Assembly: GCF_009932335.1 (NCBI RefSeq)
Contig: NZ_BLJF01000001.1
Span: 2,852,001-2,916,000 of the forward strand
Reading direction: 5' to 3'
Origin: Pseudomonas asiatica
GTDB taxonomy: Bacteria; Pseudomonadota; Gammaproteobacteria; Pseudomonadales; Pseudomonadaceae
Length of the DNA: 64,000 nt
Below are positions 45,926 to 55,460 of this stretch, piece by piece. The notes under the pieces are model-generated. The model was not told the origin of the DNA, did no database searches, and saw nothing but the letters and a program-made list of their open reading frames with translations. How positions within the stretch are numbered: the stretch's first letter is position 1; each line of letters begins with the position of its first letter. A program made the translations under genes and the position numbers.

Positions 45926-46128
45926 GAGCCGATGCTCCCCTTTCGAAATAAATGACAACACAATCCAGCTTTTCAGATTAGTCCAGCGTACCGCTCGAGG
46001 GTTCAGCGACGAACGGCGGGACCACGATAAACAAAAAAGTTCCCAAGACCTGCGAAAGAATTCAGAATGCGCCCGCGTGAAGCGTCTACGCTTTAACTTG
46101 TCACCAGCCAAAACCGCGAGGTGTGTCC

Positions 46129-46296
46129 ATGGGTACTTTGATGCCTGCAACCCCAACCCAGACCCTCTATGTCTCCGTGCGCCGTGATGAGCTGCGTAAA
46201 CTGAAGGACGAACGTGACCAGCTGCGCCAGCAGGTCGCCCAACTGAACCTGCTGCTGGCGCAACAACGCGCTGAAGACAAAGCTGTCAGCCTCTGA
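46129..46296 (+). CDS. Small coiled-coil protein, 55 residues
   Basis: This short frame ([21 protein letters not shown]) has 55 codons. Residues about 17-50 form one amphipathic helix with heptad-like Leu/Gln ([20 protein letters not shown]), so a two-stranded coiled coil is likely. It has no signal peptide. The start at 46129 is preferred; a second ATG lies four codons in. It is divergent from gnd and followed by a GTGGGAGC hairpin (46312-46333). I do not know its role; it resembles small Pseudomonas-specific DUF6026-like proteins, a memory-based suggestion only. Confidence 0.6.
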   Translation: MGTLMPATPTQTLYVSVRRDELRKLKDERDQLRQQVAQLNLLLAQQRAEDKAVSL

Positions 46297-46365
46297 TTGT
46301 ACCTTCTTCTCGTGGGAGCTGAACGGCTCCCACCCTGCTTGTCTCTCTCTGATTCCTCTTTTCCA

Positions 46366-46401
46366 GGCCCGGCCTCTTCGCGGGCACGCCCGCTCCCACG
46401 A
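46366..46401. repeat. Single REP arm, class A
   Basis: CCCGGCCTCTTCGCGGGCACGCCCGCTCCCACG occurs without an opposing arm. A nearby GTGGGAGC-GCTCCCAC hairpin at 46312-46333 may be a remnant of the partner. Confidence 0.75.
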
Positions 46402-46649
46402 AGACTGCGAAAGAATCCAACATCTGCCTTGCGCCCCACTCTGGTGCATCAGCACCTGAAAGCCACAATTTGGCGCACCATCCCCATACCCCCGCCCGCA
46501 CCTTTTCACATCCGGTCACAAACGCCAACGTTTGCGTCTATTCCGCGGCATGACAATAGTGACCAGCGGGTCACCTTTTCATCTATTTCTCTCCTACACT
46601 CGGGTTTCGGCCCGCCATTTGCTCAACGGAAGAGTGACGAAAAAAAGTC

Positions 46650-46677
46650 GAACTTTCCGGAACGCGGGCAGGTCAGG
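46650..46677 (+). promoter_or_regulatory. Possible AlgU (sigma-22) promoter for the glgA operon
   Basis: GAACTT (46650-46655) matches the AlgU -35 consensus exactly, and TCAGG (46673-46677) sits 17 bp downstream against the -10 consensus TCTGA. It is 214 bp before the glgA ATG. AlgU control of trehalose and osmotic-stress genes is known in other pseudomonads; here it is inference from pattern. Confidence 0.4.
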
Positions 46678-46890
46678 AACTAAGTAGGCCAAACGCAAAG
46701 GGACTTCCCTGCATCGGCCCACATACCCCACCAGCCCAATCGCCTTCGGCCGGAATGCCGATCGCGCCGTGCCTGCGTGCACGACCCTGGCGCATGGAAC
46801 GCACTACGCAGAATCCAGAATCAGAGAGAACCAACACGAAACATCGCCACGGGTGCCAGCACCCGGCCAAGCATAGGGACGGAGAGAAGT

Positions 46891-48450
46891 ATGATCAGTG
46901 CCGCTGTCGAGCCTCACGTAGATTCATTCAACCCGGACAACCGCGAACCGCTCACCCCGGACTTCGCCACGACAGGCAAGGCACCCGGCGCCCAGCGCCA
47001 GCACAACCGCAACAAGCGCAAGATTTTGTTCGTGACCTCGGAAATCGCCGACCTGGTGAAAACCGGTGGCCTGGGAGACGTGTCCGCAGCCCTGCCCCGT
47101 GCCCTGGCGCACCTGCACGATGTGCGGGTGCTGATCCCCGGCTACCGGCAGGTGATGGAAAGCGACAACCCCATCCACATCGTCGGTGAACTGGGTGGCC
47201 ACGCCGCACTGCCGCCGTGCAAGATCGGGCGCATGGACATGGCCGACGGCCTGGTCATCTATGTGCTGATCTGCCCCGAGCTGTACCAGCGTGACGGCAC
47301 TCCCTATGGTGCCAACAACGGCCGCGACTGGCCCGACAACCACATCCGCTTCGCCCGCCTGGGCCTGGCCGCCGCCGAAATCGCCGCCGGCGAAGGCAGG
47401 ATCCACTGGAAGCCCGAAGTGGTGCACGCCCACGACTGGCCCGCCGGCCTGGCACCGGCCTACATGCACTGGCGCGGGCTGAGCACGCCAACCCTGTTCA
47501 CCATCCACAACCTGGCCTACCAAGGTGTGTACAGCCGCGGCTGCAGCCCGGAACTGGCAATCCCCGAACACGCCATGCAGCAGGAAGGCATGGAGTTCTA
47601 CGGCAAGCTGTCGTTCCTCAAGGCGGGCCTGGCCTACGCCAGCCACATCACCACGGTCAGCGCCACCTATGCCCGGGAAATCACTACCCCGGAATTTGGC
47701 TGCGGCCTGGACGGTTTCCTCGCCAGCAAGGCCCAGCAAGGCCTGCTCGGCGGCATTCCCAACGGCATCGACGAAAGCTGGGACTCGGCCACCGACAAGC
47801 ACCTGCAGCACAACTTCAGCATCAACGACTGGGAAGGCAAGGCGCGCAATGCCCAGGAAGTGCGCGCGCTGTTCGAACTGCAGCCCTCCGAAGGGCCCTT
47901 GTTCGCAGTAGTTTCGCGCCTGGTCTACCAGAAAGGCCTGGACCTGACCCTGGGTGTGGCCGACTACATCGTCGAGCAAGGCGGGCAGATCGCGATCATC
48001 GGCCGCGGCGAGCCGGAAGAAGAGCAGGCCATGCGCGAACTGGCGCTACGCCACCCGGGCCGTATCGGCGTGCGCATCGGCTTCAACGAAACCGATGCCC
48101 GGCGCATGTTCGCCGGCAGCGACTTCCTGCTGATGCCGTCTCGCTACGAGCCATGCGGCCTCAGCCAGATGTACGCACAGCGCTTCGGCTCGCTGCCGGT
48201 AGCGCGCAAGACCGGTGGCCTGGCCGACACCATCGAGTGCGGCGTTACCGGCTTCCTGTTCAACGAGTCCACCGTCGAGAGCTATCGCGAGGCACTCAGC
48301 CGCGCCTTCTATGTATATGGCAAGAAGGACCTGCTGAATGCCATGCGCTGCCTGTCGATGACCCAACCGTTCAACTGGTGCCAGGCCGTGGAGCCCTATG
48401 CACGTCTGTACGAGGACCTGGTCAAGCAGGCGCAGCACAGCCACTACTGA
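46891..48450 (+). CDS. glgA: Glycogen synthase
   Basis: GlgA extends alpha-1,4-glucan from a nucleotide-glucose donor. The ATG at 46891 (MISAAVEPHVDSFNPD) has GGAGAG upstream and gives 519 residues, the usual pseudomonad size, longer than E. coli (477) owing to an N-terminal extension of about 45 residues. VTSEIADLVKTGGLGDVSAALPRAL carries the KTGGL donor motif. The GT-B C-terminal half has SRLVYQKGLDL and PSRYEPCGLSQMYAQRFGSLPVARKTGGLADT. No glgC (ADP-glucose synthase) is visible in this window. It is the first gene of the treZ-malQ-treY cluster. Confidence 0.96.
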   Translation: MISAAVEPHVDSFNPDNREPLTPDFATTGKAPGAQRQHNRNKRKILFVTSEIADLVKTGGLGDVSAALPRALAHLHDVRVLIPGYRQVMESDNPIHIVGELGGHAALPPCKIGRMDMADGLVIYVLICPELYQRDGTPYGANNGRDWPDNHIRFARLGLAAAEIAAGEGRIHWKPEVVHAHDWPAGLAPAYMHWRGLSTPTLFTIHNLAYQGVYSRGCSPELAIPEHAMQQEGMEFYGKLSFLKAGLAYASHITTVSATYAREITTPEFGCGLDGFLASKAQQGLLGGIPNGIDESWDSATDKHLQHNFSINDWEGKARNAQEVRALFELQPSEGPLFAVVSRLVYQKGLDLTLGVADYIVEQGGQIAIIGRGEPEEEQAMRELALRHPGRIGVRIGFNETDARRMFAGSDFLLMPSRYEPCGLSQMYAQRFGSLPVARKTGGLADTIECGVTGFLFNESTVESYREALSRAFYVYGKKDLLNAMRCLSMTQPFNWCQAVEPYARLYEDLVKQAQHSHY

Positions 48451-48464
48451 ACGGGGAGTTGAAG

Positions 48465-50207
48465 ATGCACAGGCATGGCGCACACCTGCTGGACGCCACG
48501 TCGGCGCGCTTCGCCCTCTGGGCCCCGGATGCGCGCAGCGTGAGCGTGGAACTGGAGCAGCAGCCGGCCATCGAGCTGTTGCCCGACGATGATGGCTGGT
48601 TCACCGGCGTGGCCCCGTGCCAGGCCGGTGACCGTTACCACTACCGTATCGACGGTGCACTGAAGGTGGCCGACCCGGCCTCGCGCTATCAGCCCGATGG
48701 CGTGCAGGGGCCGAGTCAGGTGGTGAATGTGGCCAGCTATGCCTGGCGACACCCCTGGCAAGGCCGGCCCTGGCACGAGGCGGTCATACAGGAGCTGCAT
48801 GTCGGCCTGCTCGACGGCTACGCCGGGGTCGCCCGGCAACTGCCGCGGCTGGCCGAACTGGGCATCAGTGCCGTCGAACTGATGCCGCTGGGGCAGTTCC
48901 CCGGCGAGCGCAACTGGGGTTACGACGGCGTGTTGCCCTATGCGCCGCAAAACACCTATGGCAGCCCCGAGCAGCTGTGTGCGCTGGTCGACCAGGCACA
49001 TGGCCACGGGCTGATGGTGCTGGTCGATGTGGTGTACAACCACTTCGGCCCTGACGGCAATTACCTGCACCAGTACGCCAGCCCGTTCTTCCGCGAAGAC
49101 CGGCAGACCCCCTGGGGCGCAGCCATCGACTTCCGTCGCCCGCAGGTGCGCGAGTTCTTCATCCAGAACGCCCTGATGTGGCTGTGCGACTACCGCTTTG
49201 ACGGCCTGCGCCTGGATGCCGTGCACGCCATCGACCAGCCCGACTTTCTGGTCGAGCTGGCGCAAAGGGTACGCGCTGCGGTGGAACCGGGCCGCCACGT
49301 ATGGCTGGTACTGGAGAACGAACACAACCAGGCCTTCCTGCTGGAGCAAGGCTTCGATGCCCAGTGGAACGACGACGGCCACAATGCCCTGCATGTGCTG
49401 CTGACCGGCGAAACCGAAGGCTACTACACCGACTACCAGCAGCGCCCCATCGACCAGCTGGCCCGCTGCCTTGCCGAAGGTTTCGTGTTCCAGGGCCAGG
49501 CCAACCGCCATGGCACGCCCCGCGGCGAGCCCAGCGCGCACCTGCCACCCAGCGCTTTCGTGCTGTTCCTGCAGAACCATGACCAGGTCGGCAACCGCGC
49601 CCTGGGCGAGCGCCTGACCCGTCTGTGCCCACCGCAGGCGCTGCGGGCGGCCACCGGGCTGTTGCTGCTGGCGCCGATGATTCCGCTGCTGTTCATGGGC
49701 GACGACGATGGCAGCTGCCGGCCGTTCCTGTTCTTCACCGACTTCCATGACCAGCTGGCCGACGCCGTGCGCGAAGGCCGGCGCGGCGAGTTCGCCCATT
49801 TCGCCGCCTTCGCCGACCCCGAGCAGCGCCAACGCATCCCCGACCCCAACGCCGAACAGACCTTCGAGGCCTCCCGCCCGCAAGCCGGGGAAGTGATCGC
49901 CGGCTGGCACGGCCTGTACCAGCACCTGCTCGAACTGCGCCGCCGCCATGTGATCCCGCACCTGCCCGGCAGCCGCGCGCTGGGTGCCGAAGTACACGGC
50001 GACAAGGCCCTGACCGCACGCTGGTGCCTGGGCAATGGCACCACCCTGCGCATCGACCTGAACCTGGCCGCCACCCCGCAGGTGGTCGAGTTGCCCGCGC
50101 CGGCCAACCGCCTGTTCGACAGCAGCGACACCCGGCACCCCGATACCCATCTGGCCGCATACAGCTGCGTGGTCAGCCTGCTTCCCCCTGCCCAGGAGCG
50201 CCCATGA
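48465..50207 (+). CDS. treZ: Malto-oligosyltrehalose trehalohydrolase
   Basis: TreZ releases trehalose from malto-oligosyltrehalose made by TreY. The 580-residue GH13 enzyme has an N-terminal CBM48-like domain (HGAHLLDATSARFALWAPDA). The catalytic barrel has DVVYNHFGPDGNYL, FDGLRLDAVHAIDQ (nucleophile Asp in RLDAVH), the acid Glu in LVLENEHNQ and FLQNHDQVGNRALG. The ATG at 48465 has GGGGAG upstream, 14 bp after glgA. Its stop overlaps malQ in ATGA. Confidence 0.95.
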   Translation: MHRHGAHLLDATSARFALWAPDARSVSVELEQQPAIELLPDDDGWFTGVAPCQAGDRYHYRIDGALKVADPASRYQPDGVQGPSQVVNVASYAWRHPWQGRPWHEAVIQELHVGLLDGYAGVARQLPRLAELGISAVELMPLGQFPGERNWGYDGVLPYAPQNTYGSPEQLCALVDQAHGHGLMVLVDVVYNHFGPDGNYLHQYASPFFREDRQTPWGAAIDFRRPQVREFFIQNALMWLCDYRFDGLRLDAVHAIDQPDFLVELAQRVRAAVEPGRHVWLVLENEHNQAFLLEQGFDAQWNDDGHNALHVLLTGETEGYYTDYQQRPIDQLARCLAEGFVFQGQANRHGTPRGEPSAHLPPSAFVLFLQNHDQVGNRALGERLTRLCPPQALRAATGLLLLAPMIPLLFMGDDDGSCRPFLFFTDFHDQLADAVREGRRGEFAHFAAFADPEQRQRIPDPNAEQTFEASRPQAGEVIAGWHGLYQHLLELRRRHVIPHLPGSRALGAEVHGDKALTARWCLGNGTTLRIDLNLAATPQVVELPAPANRLFDSSDTRHPDTHLAAYSCVVSLLPPAQERP

Positions 50208-52273
50208 GCGAAACCGCCCTGCACCGTCTGGCGAGCCGCGTCGGGCTGAGCCGCGACTGGATCGACGCCAATGCCCGGCCCCAGCGTGTCAGCGACGAGG
50301 TACTGCGCAACATACTTGAAGGTCTTGGCCACCCTGCCAACGATGACGCCGCCATCGCCGCCAGCCTGCGCGCCGTGGACGCTGCCGAAGACAGTGAGCA
50401 CCTGCCGCCGCTGCTGACCGCCGACCTAGGCCAGCCATTGGCACTGGCGCGCTACTTCAGCGCCGCCAGCGTTGCGCACTGCACACTGGAGGACCACAGC
50501 GCCCTCACCCTCAGCCTTGACGACCAGGCCCGCCTGCCCGGTGCGCTGCCCATCGGCTACCACCAGGTGGAAATCGACAGCCGCCGCTTCACCGTGGCCG
50601 TGGCCCCGCTGCGCTGCCACAGCCTTGAAGACCGGGTGCAACAGCCGCCACCGCGCTGCTGGGGCCTGGCGGTGCAGCTGTACAGCTTGCGCCGCCCCGG
50701 CGATGGCGGCTATGGCGACTGCCTGGCCTTGGAACAACTGGCCCGCGCGGCTGCCGAACGCGGCGCCGATGCCTTGGCCATCAGCCCGATCCACGCCCTG
50801 TTGGCCATCGACCAGACGCACTACAGCCCCTACTCGCCCTCCAGCCGCCTGCTGCTCAATACCCTGTACGCCAGCCCAGCCGCGCTGCTGGGCGAGCGGG
50901 AGGTGCGCGTGGCCATCGAAGCCTGCGGCCTGGAGCAACAGCTCGAAGACCTTGAGCAAGGCCCGCTGGTAGACTGGCCGCGTGCCGCCAGCGCCCGACA
51001 GCGCCTGCTCGAAGCCCTGTACCAGGGCTTCAGCCAGGGCGACCACCCGCTACGCAAGGACTTCGACAGCTTCCGCAAAGCCGGTGGCCAGGCGCTGGAA
51101 CACCATTGCCGCTTCGAAGTGCTGCAGGCGCAAGCCGTGGAGCATGGCCTGGGCGCCGACTGGCGCCACTGGCCCAAGGCCTGGCACGACCCATACCACC
51201 CGGAAGTGGAGGCCTTCACCAACGCCTACCCGGCCAAGGTCGAGTTCCATGCCTTCTGCCAATGGCTGACCGAACGGGGCCTGCAACGCGCCCAGGAAGC
51301 AGCGCGCGGCAACGGCATGGCGGTCGGCCTGATCGCTGACCTGGCGGTGGGCGCCGACGGTGCCGGCAGCCAGGCCTGGAGCCGCCAGGACGAGCTGCTG
51401 GCAGGCCTGAAGGTGGGTGCACCGCCTGACATCCTCAACCGTGCCGGCCAGGACTGGGGCATCTGCGCCTTCTCGCCTGAAGGGCTCAAGCGCAACGGCT
51501 ACCGCGCTTTCATCGAAATGCTCCGGGCCAACCTCGCCCACGCCGGCGGCCTGCGCATCGACCATGTCATGGGCCTGCGCCGGCTGTGGCTGATCCCGCA
51601 GGGGGCCAAGCCCAGCGAAGGCGCCTACCTCAACTACCCGCTGGAAGATCTGTTACGCCTGCTGGCCCTGGAGTCGGTGCGCCACCAGGCAATCATCCTC
51701 GGCGAAGACCTGGGCACCGTGCCGGACGGCCTGCGCGAGCAACTGGCGGCCAAGGCCGTGCTGGGCATGCGCGTGCTGCCCTTCGAGCAGACCCAGCCCG
51801 GCCATTTCAAGCCGATTCTCGACTGGCCGGATAACGCCCTGGCCACCACCGGCACCCATGACCTGGCGCCGCTGGCCGGCTGGCTGGAAAACCGCGACAT
51901 CGACTGGAACCACCGCCTGCAACTGATCGATGCTGCCACCGAACTGCACTGGCGCCACGAGCGGCAGAAGGAGCACGATGGTTTGCGCCGCACCCTGGAG
52001 GCCAACTACGGCACGCTGCCGAACAACGACGCGCTGATCGACGCTGCCATCCGTTACGTTGGCCACACCCGCGCACCGCTGGTGCTGGTGCCGCTGGAAG
52101 ACCTGCTGGGTTGCGACGAGCAACCCAACCTGCCGGGCACCACCGCCGGCCACCCCAACTGGCGCCGACGCTTTGCCCGGCCGGTACGTGAACTGCTCGA
52201 CGACGAAGACGCTGCGCGGCGCCTGGAACTGCTGGCCCAGGCCCGCGAACAGGCTTGGGAGCGTGACCGATGA
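50204..52273 (+). CDS. malQ: 4-Alpha-glucanotransferase (amylomaltase)
   Basis: MalQ disproportionates maltodextrins and so adjusts chain length for TreY. The 689-residue GH77 enzyme starts at ATG 50204, overlapping treZ. Catalytic Asp is in LRIDHVMGLRRLW, Glu in LGEDLGTVPDGLRE and Asp in GTHDLAPLAGW. WGLAVQLYSLRRPGDGGYGDC is the family N-terminal signature, and an all-helical insertion is present before it. The stop overlaps treY by 4 bp. Confidence 0.96.
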   Translation: MSETALHRLASRVGLSRDWIDANARPQRVSDEVLRNILEGLGHPANDDAAIAASLRAVDAAEDSEHLPPLLTADLGQPLALARYFSAASVAHCTLEDHSALTLSLDDQARLPGALPIGYHQVEIDSRRFTVAVAPLRCHSLEDRVQQPPPRCWGLAVQLYSLRRPGDGGYGDCLALEQLARAAAERGADALAISPIHALLAIDQTHYSPYSPSSRLLLNTLYASPAALLGEREVRVAIEACGLEQQLEDLEQGPLVDWPRAASARQRLLEALYQGFSQGDHPLRKDFDSFRKAGGQALEHHCRFEVLQAQAVEHGLGADWRHWPKAWHDPYHPEVEAFTNAYPAKVEFHAFCQWLTERGLQRAQEAARGNGMAVGLIADLAVGADGAGSQAWSRQDELLAGLKVGAPPDILNRAGQDWGICAFSPEGLKRNGYRAFIEMLRANLAHAGGLRIDHVMGLRRLWLIPQGAKPSEGAYLNYPLEDLLRLLALESVRHQAIILGEDLGTVPDGLREQLAAKAVLGMRVLPFEQTQPGHFKPILDWPDNALATTGTHDLAPLAGWLENRDIDWNHRLQLIDAATELHWRHERQKEHDGLRRTLEANYGTLPNNDALIDAAIRYVGHTRAPLVLVPLEDLLGCDEQPNLPGTTAGHPNWRRRFARPVRELLDDEDAARRLELLAQAREQAWERDR

Positions 52274-55044
52274 AAGCGCTGACCGCGACCCTGCGCCTGC
52301 AGTTTCACAGTGACTTCACCCTCGATCACGCCGTGCCGTTGGTGCCGTACTTCGCCCAGTTGGGCATCAGCCACCTGTATGCCTCGCCCATCCTCAAGGC
52401 CCGCGCCGGCTCGCGCCATGGCTACGACGTGGTCGACCCGACCTGCGTCAACCCCGAGCTGGGCGGCGAAGCGGCGCTGCAACGGCTGGTCGCCGCCCTG
52501 CGTCAGCACGGCATGGGGCTGATCCTCGACACGGTGTCCAACCACATGGCCGTGGGCGGTGCCGACAACCCGTGGTGGCAGAGCCTGCTGGCCTGGGGTC
52601 GGCGCAGCCCGTATGCAGAGTTCTTCGACATCCAGTGGCACTCCAGCGACCCACTGCTGGCCGGCCAGTTGCTGTTGCCGTTCCTCGCCAGCGACTATGG
52701 CGTGGCGCTGAAAAATGGCGAGATACCGCTCGAGTTCGACAAGCACCATGGGCTGCTGCAGGTCGCCCATTACCAACACCGCTTCCCGATCTGCCCGGTC
52801 GACTATGGCTGGATTCTCGCCCTCAGCCCGGAGCCGGCGCTCAAGGCCCTGGCCGAACGCTTCACCGCGTTGAACGCATCGGCCACGCCGCTGGCCGACG
52901 CCCTGCCCCTGCAAGCTGAACTGGCGCGCCTGGCGGGCGAAGGCGCTGACCTCGAATCGGCTCTGGTGGCGTTCGACAGCCGCAGCGAGAATGGCTTCAA
53001 GCGCCTGCACCTGCTGCTGGAACGCCAGACCTACCGCCTGGCCAGCTGGCGTACCGCCGCCGACGACATCAACTGGCGGCGCTTCTTCGACATCAACGAG
53101 CTGGGCGGCCTGCGGGTGGAACGCGCGGTGGTGTTCGAGGCCACCCACGCCAAGCTGTTCGAACTGATCGAGCGCGGCCTGGTGGACGGCCTGCGCATCG
53201 ACCATATCGACGGCCTGGCCGACCCGCGCGGTTACTGCCGCAAGCTGCGCCGGCGGGTAGATGGCCTGCTGGCACGGCGGCCGTTGAACGCCGCCCTGGG
53301 GCATTTCCCGATCTACGTGGAGAAGATCCTCGGTGCCAACGAGCACCTGCACCGCGACTGGCTTACCGACGGCACTACCGGCTATGAATTCATGAACCAG
53401 GTTTCGCTGCTGCAGCACGACCCGGCGGGCGAAGCAGCGCTGACCGAGCTGTGGGCCAATGTGAGCGAACGCCCCGACTTCCCCGAAGAAGTGCGTCAGG
53501 CCCGCCACCTGGTACTCAATGCCAGCCTGGCCGGCGACTGCGAGTCGGTGGCCCAGGCACTGTTGCAGGTGGCGCGCAACGACCTGATGACCCGCGACCT
53601 GACCCTGGGCGCGATTCGCCGTGCCTTGCAGGCACTGGTGGCGCATTACCCGGTGTATCGCACCTACTTCAATGCCTGCGGGCGCCCGGCAGAAGACGAA
53701 GGGTTTTTCCAGCAGGCCCTGGCCAACGCCCGCCTCGACCTCGGCGAAGCCGACTGGCCACTGCTCGAGCACCTGCAACAATGGCTGGGCGGGCAAGCCT
53801 GGCGCCGCCTGCCAGCAGGCCGGGCGCGCAAGCAGCTGCGCCACGCCTGCGTGCGCTTCCAGCAACTGACCGCGCCCAGCGCCGCCAAGGCCGTGGAAGA
53901 CACCGCCTTCTACCGCAGCGCGCGGCTGCTGTCGCGCAACGATGTGGGCTTCGACGCCGAGCGTTTCAGCGCCCCGCTCGAGCACTTCCACAACGAGGCC
54001 CAGCGGCGCCTGCGCGACTTCCCCGACAACCTGCTGGCAAGCGCCACCCATGACCACAAGCGCGGCGAAGACACCCGTGCGCGCCTGGCCGTGCTCAGCG
54101 AGCGCGGCCCGTGGCTGGCCAGCCGCATGGAACACTGGCGCGAACTGGCCACGCCATTGCGCACGCAACTGGATGACGGCCCGGCGCCCAGCCCCGGCGA
54201 CGAGCTGATGCTGTTGCAGACGTTGCTGGGCAGCTGGCCGCTGGACCTCGACCTGCACGATGACAACACCCTTGGCCAGTACGCCGAACGCATTCGCCAG
54301 TGGCAGCAGAAAGCCCTGCGCGAGGCCAAGCTGCGCAGCAGCTGGAGCGCGCCGAACGAAGCCTACGAAAGCGCCTGTGCCCGCTACATCGATGGCCTGC
54401 TGCTGGACGGCGAGAACCAGCAGCTGCGCAAGTCGCTGGCCGACGCCGCGCACCTGCTGGCCTGCCCCGGTGCCCTCAACGGCCTGGTCCAGGCCCTGCT
54501 GCGCATGACCACGCCGGGCGTACCGGACCTGTACCAGGGCAACGAATACTGGGATTTCAGCCTGGTCGACCCGGATAACCGGCGCGCCGTGGACTACGCG
54601 TGCCGGCGTCGCACCCTGGACGATGCAACGCCGGTTGCCGAGCTGCTGGAACACTGGCGCGATGGCCGCCTCAAGCAGGCGCTGATCGCCCGGGTGCTGG
54701 ACTGCCGCCAGGCCCATGCCGAGCTGTTCCGACGTGGCGCCTACCTGCCCCTGACCGTGCAGGGTCGGCATTCCGACAAGGTGATCGCGTTCGCTCGCCT
54801 TGGCGAGGGCGAACGGGCCGTCATCATCGCGCCACGCCTGGCCAGTACCCTGCTGGCAGGTGCACCGATACCCCTGATCCCGGCACAGAACTGGGACGAC
54901 ACCCGGGTAAACCTGCCGTTTGCCTTGTCGCCTGCCAACTCGACGGGACTTTTCCCCAGTGCTGCGGTCAGCTCTTGCAGGGAGCTGATGTTGAGCGCCG
55001 TGCTGGCGGAGTTTCCGGTCAACCTGCTGATACAACAATCTTGA
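52270..55044 (+). CDS. treY: Malto-oligosyltrehalose synthase
   Basis: TreY isomerises the reducing-end alpha-1,4 bond of maltodextrin to alpha,alpha-1,1, yielding malto-oligosyltrehalose. The 924-residue GH13 protein starts at ATG 52270 in overlap with malQ. Key motifs are LRLQFHSDFTLDHAV and SHLYASPILKARAGSRHGYDVVDP at the N-terminus, DTVSNHMAV, LRIDHIDGLADP (nucleophile), VEKILG (acid/base Glu) and SATHDHKRGED. With TreZ downstream activity it makes a full TreYZ pathway. Length is at the upper end of the family. Confidence 0.96.
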   Translation: MKALTATLRLQFHSDFTLDHAVPLVPYFAQLGISHLYASPILKARAGSRHGYDVVDPTCVNPELGGEAALQRLVAALRQHGMGLILDTVSNHMAVGGADNPWWQSLLAWGRRSPYAEFFDIQWHSSDPLLAGQLLLPFLASDYGVALKNGEIPLEFDKHHGLLQVAHYQHRFPICPVDYGWILALSPEPALKALAERFTALNASATPLADALPLQAELARLAGEGADLESALVAFDSRSENGFKRLHLLLERQTYRLASWRTAADDINWRRFFDINELGGLRVERAVVFEATHAKLFELIERGLVDGLRIDHIDGLADPRGYCRKLRRRVDGLLARRPLNAALGHFPIYVEKILGANEHLHRDWLTDGTTGYEFMNQVSLLQHDPAGEAALTELWANVSERPDFPEEVRQARHLVLNASLAGDCESVAQALLQVARNDLMTRDLTLGAIRRALQALVAHYPVYRTYFNACGRPAEDEGFFQQALANARLDLGEADWPLLEHLQQWLGGQAWRRLPAGRARKQLRHACVRFQQLTAPSAAKAVEDTAFYRSARLLSRNDVGFDAERFSAPLEHFHNEAQRRLRDFPDNLLASATHDHKRGEDTRARLAVLSERGPWLASRMEHWRELATPLRTQLDDGPAPSPGDELMLLQTLLGSWPLDLDLHDDNTLGQYAERIRQWQQKALREAKLRSSWSAPNEAYESACARYIDGLLLDGENQQLRKSLADAAHLLACPGALNGLVQALLRMTTPGVPDLYQGNEYWDFSLVDPDNRRAVDYACRRRTLDDATPVAELLEHWRDGRLKQALIARVLDCRQAHAELFRRGAYLPLTVQGRHSDKVIAFARLGEGERAVIIAPRLASTLLAGAPIPLIPAQNWDDTRVNLPFALSPANSTGLFPSAAVSSCRELMLSAVLAEFPVNLLIQQS

Positions 55045-55061
55045 ACATCAGGAGCGTCATG

Positions 55062-55307
55062 ATGAGTGTTGATGAAAAACGTATCCGCGAATTTGCCTAC
55101 CAGATCTGGGAGTCCGAGGGTAAGCCCGTTGGCCAGGAAGACCGCCATTGGGACATGGCTCGCAAGCTGGCCGAAGCCGAGGCACTGGCACCCAAGGCGG
55201 CGCCGCGCAAACGGGCCCCGGCCAAGCCCAAGGTAGCGGCTGAACCGGTCGAGAAGGCCGTGGCAGTGAAGAAAACCCGGGCGGTGAAAAAGCCGGCTGC
55301 CGGTTGA
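55062..55307 (+). CDS. DUF2934 family small protein
   Basis: This 81-residue protein starts at ATG 55062 with AGGAG at 7-nt spacing; another ATG three bases upstream has 4-nt spacing. Its first ~40 residues are the DUF2934 motif: IREFAYQIWESEGKPVGQEDRHW. A Lys/Ala/Pro-rich tail follows (KAAPRKRAPAKPK), which is basic and probably disordered. DUF2934 proteins often sit in trehalose/glycogen operons of stress-tolerant proteobacteria; their function is unknown to me. It follows treY by 17 bp and precedes glgX. Confidence 0.88.
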   Translation: MSVDEKRIREFAYQIWESEGKPVGQEDRHWDMARKLAEAEALAPKAAPRKRAPAKPKVAAEPVEKAVAVKKTRAVKKPAAG

Positions 55308-55310
55308 GCC

Positions 55311-55419
55311 TGTACCGGCCTCTTAGCGGGTGAACCCGCTCCTACAGGGATAGCGCCAGGCTTGAGGATGACGGTGTACCTGTGGGAGCGGGTTCACCCG
55401 CGAAGAGGCCGGTACAGGC
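55311..55419. repeat. REP-like inverted pair, class D
   Basis: TGTACCGGCCTCTTAGCGGGTGAACCCGCTCC and GGAGCGGGTTCACCCGCGAAGAGGCCGGTACA arms. The inner GGGTGAACCC hairpin marks class D. A-to-C mismatch (TTAGCGG against TTCGCGG) in the left arm is the only decay. Confidence 0.9.
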
Positions 55420-55460
55420 CTACGCAGCTCCCTCCCCCACCACGGCAACAGAGGACCGCC

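Larger units (their letters stand above)
46297..46890. other. Intergenic region before glgA
   Basis: The 594 bp hold a hairpin (46312-46333), one REP half-site (46366-46401) and the promoter region of the glgA operon. Frames here are short and not convincing. An extended in-frame start for glgA at 46777 is present but lacks family similarity. Confidence 0.6.

Noticed and set aside
46777..46890. Longer GlgA N-terminus from 46777
   Set aside because: The extra 38 residues do not resemble GlgA, and a good ribosome site lies directly before ATG 46891.
52054..55038. A 994-residue frame opposite treY
   Set aside because: Antisense of an intact TreY with all catalytic residues.
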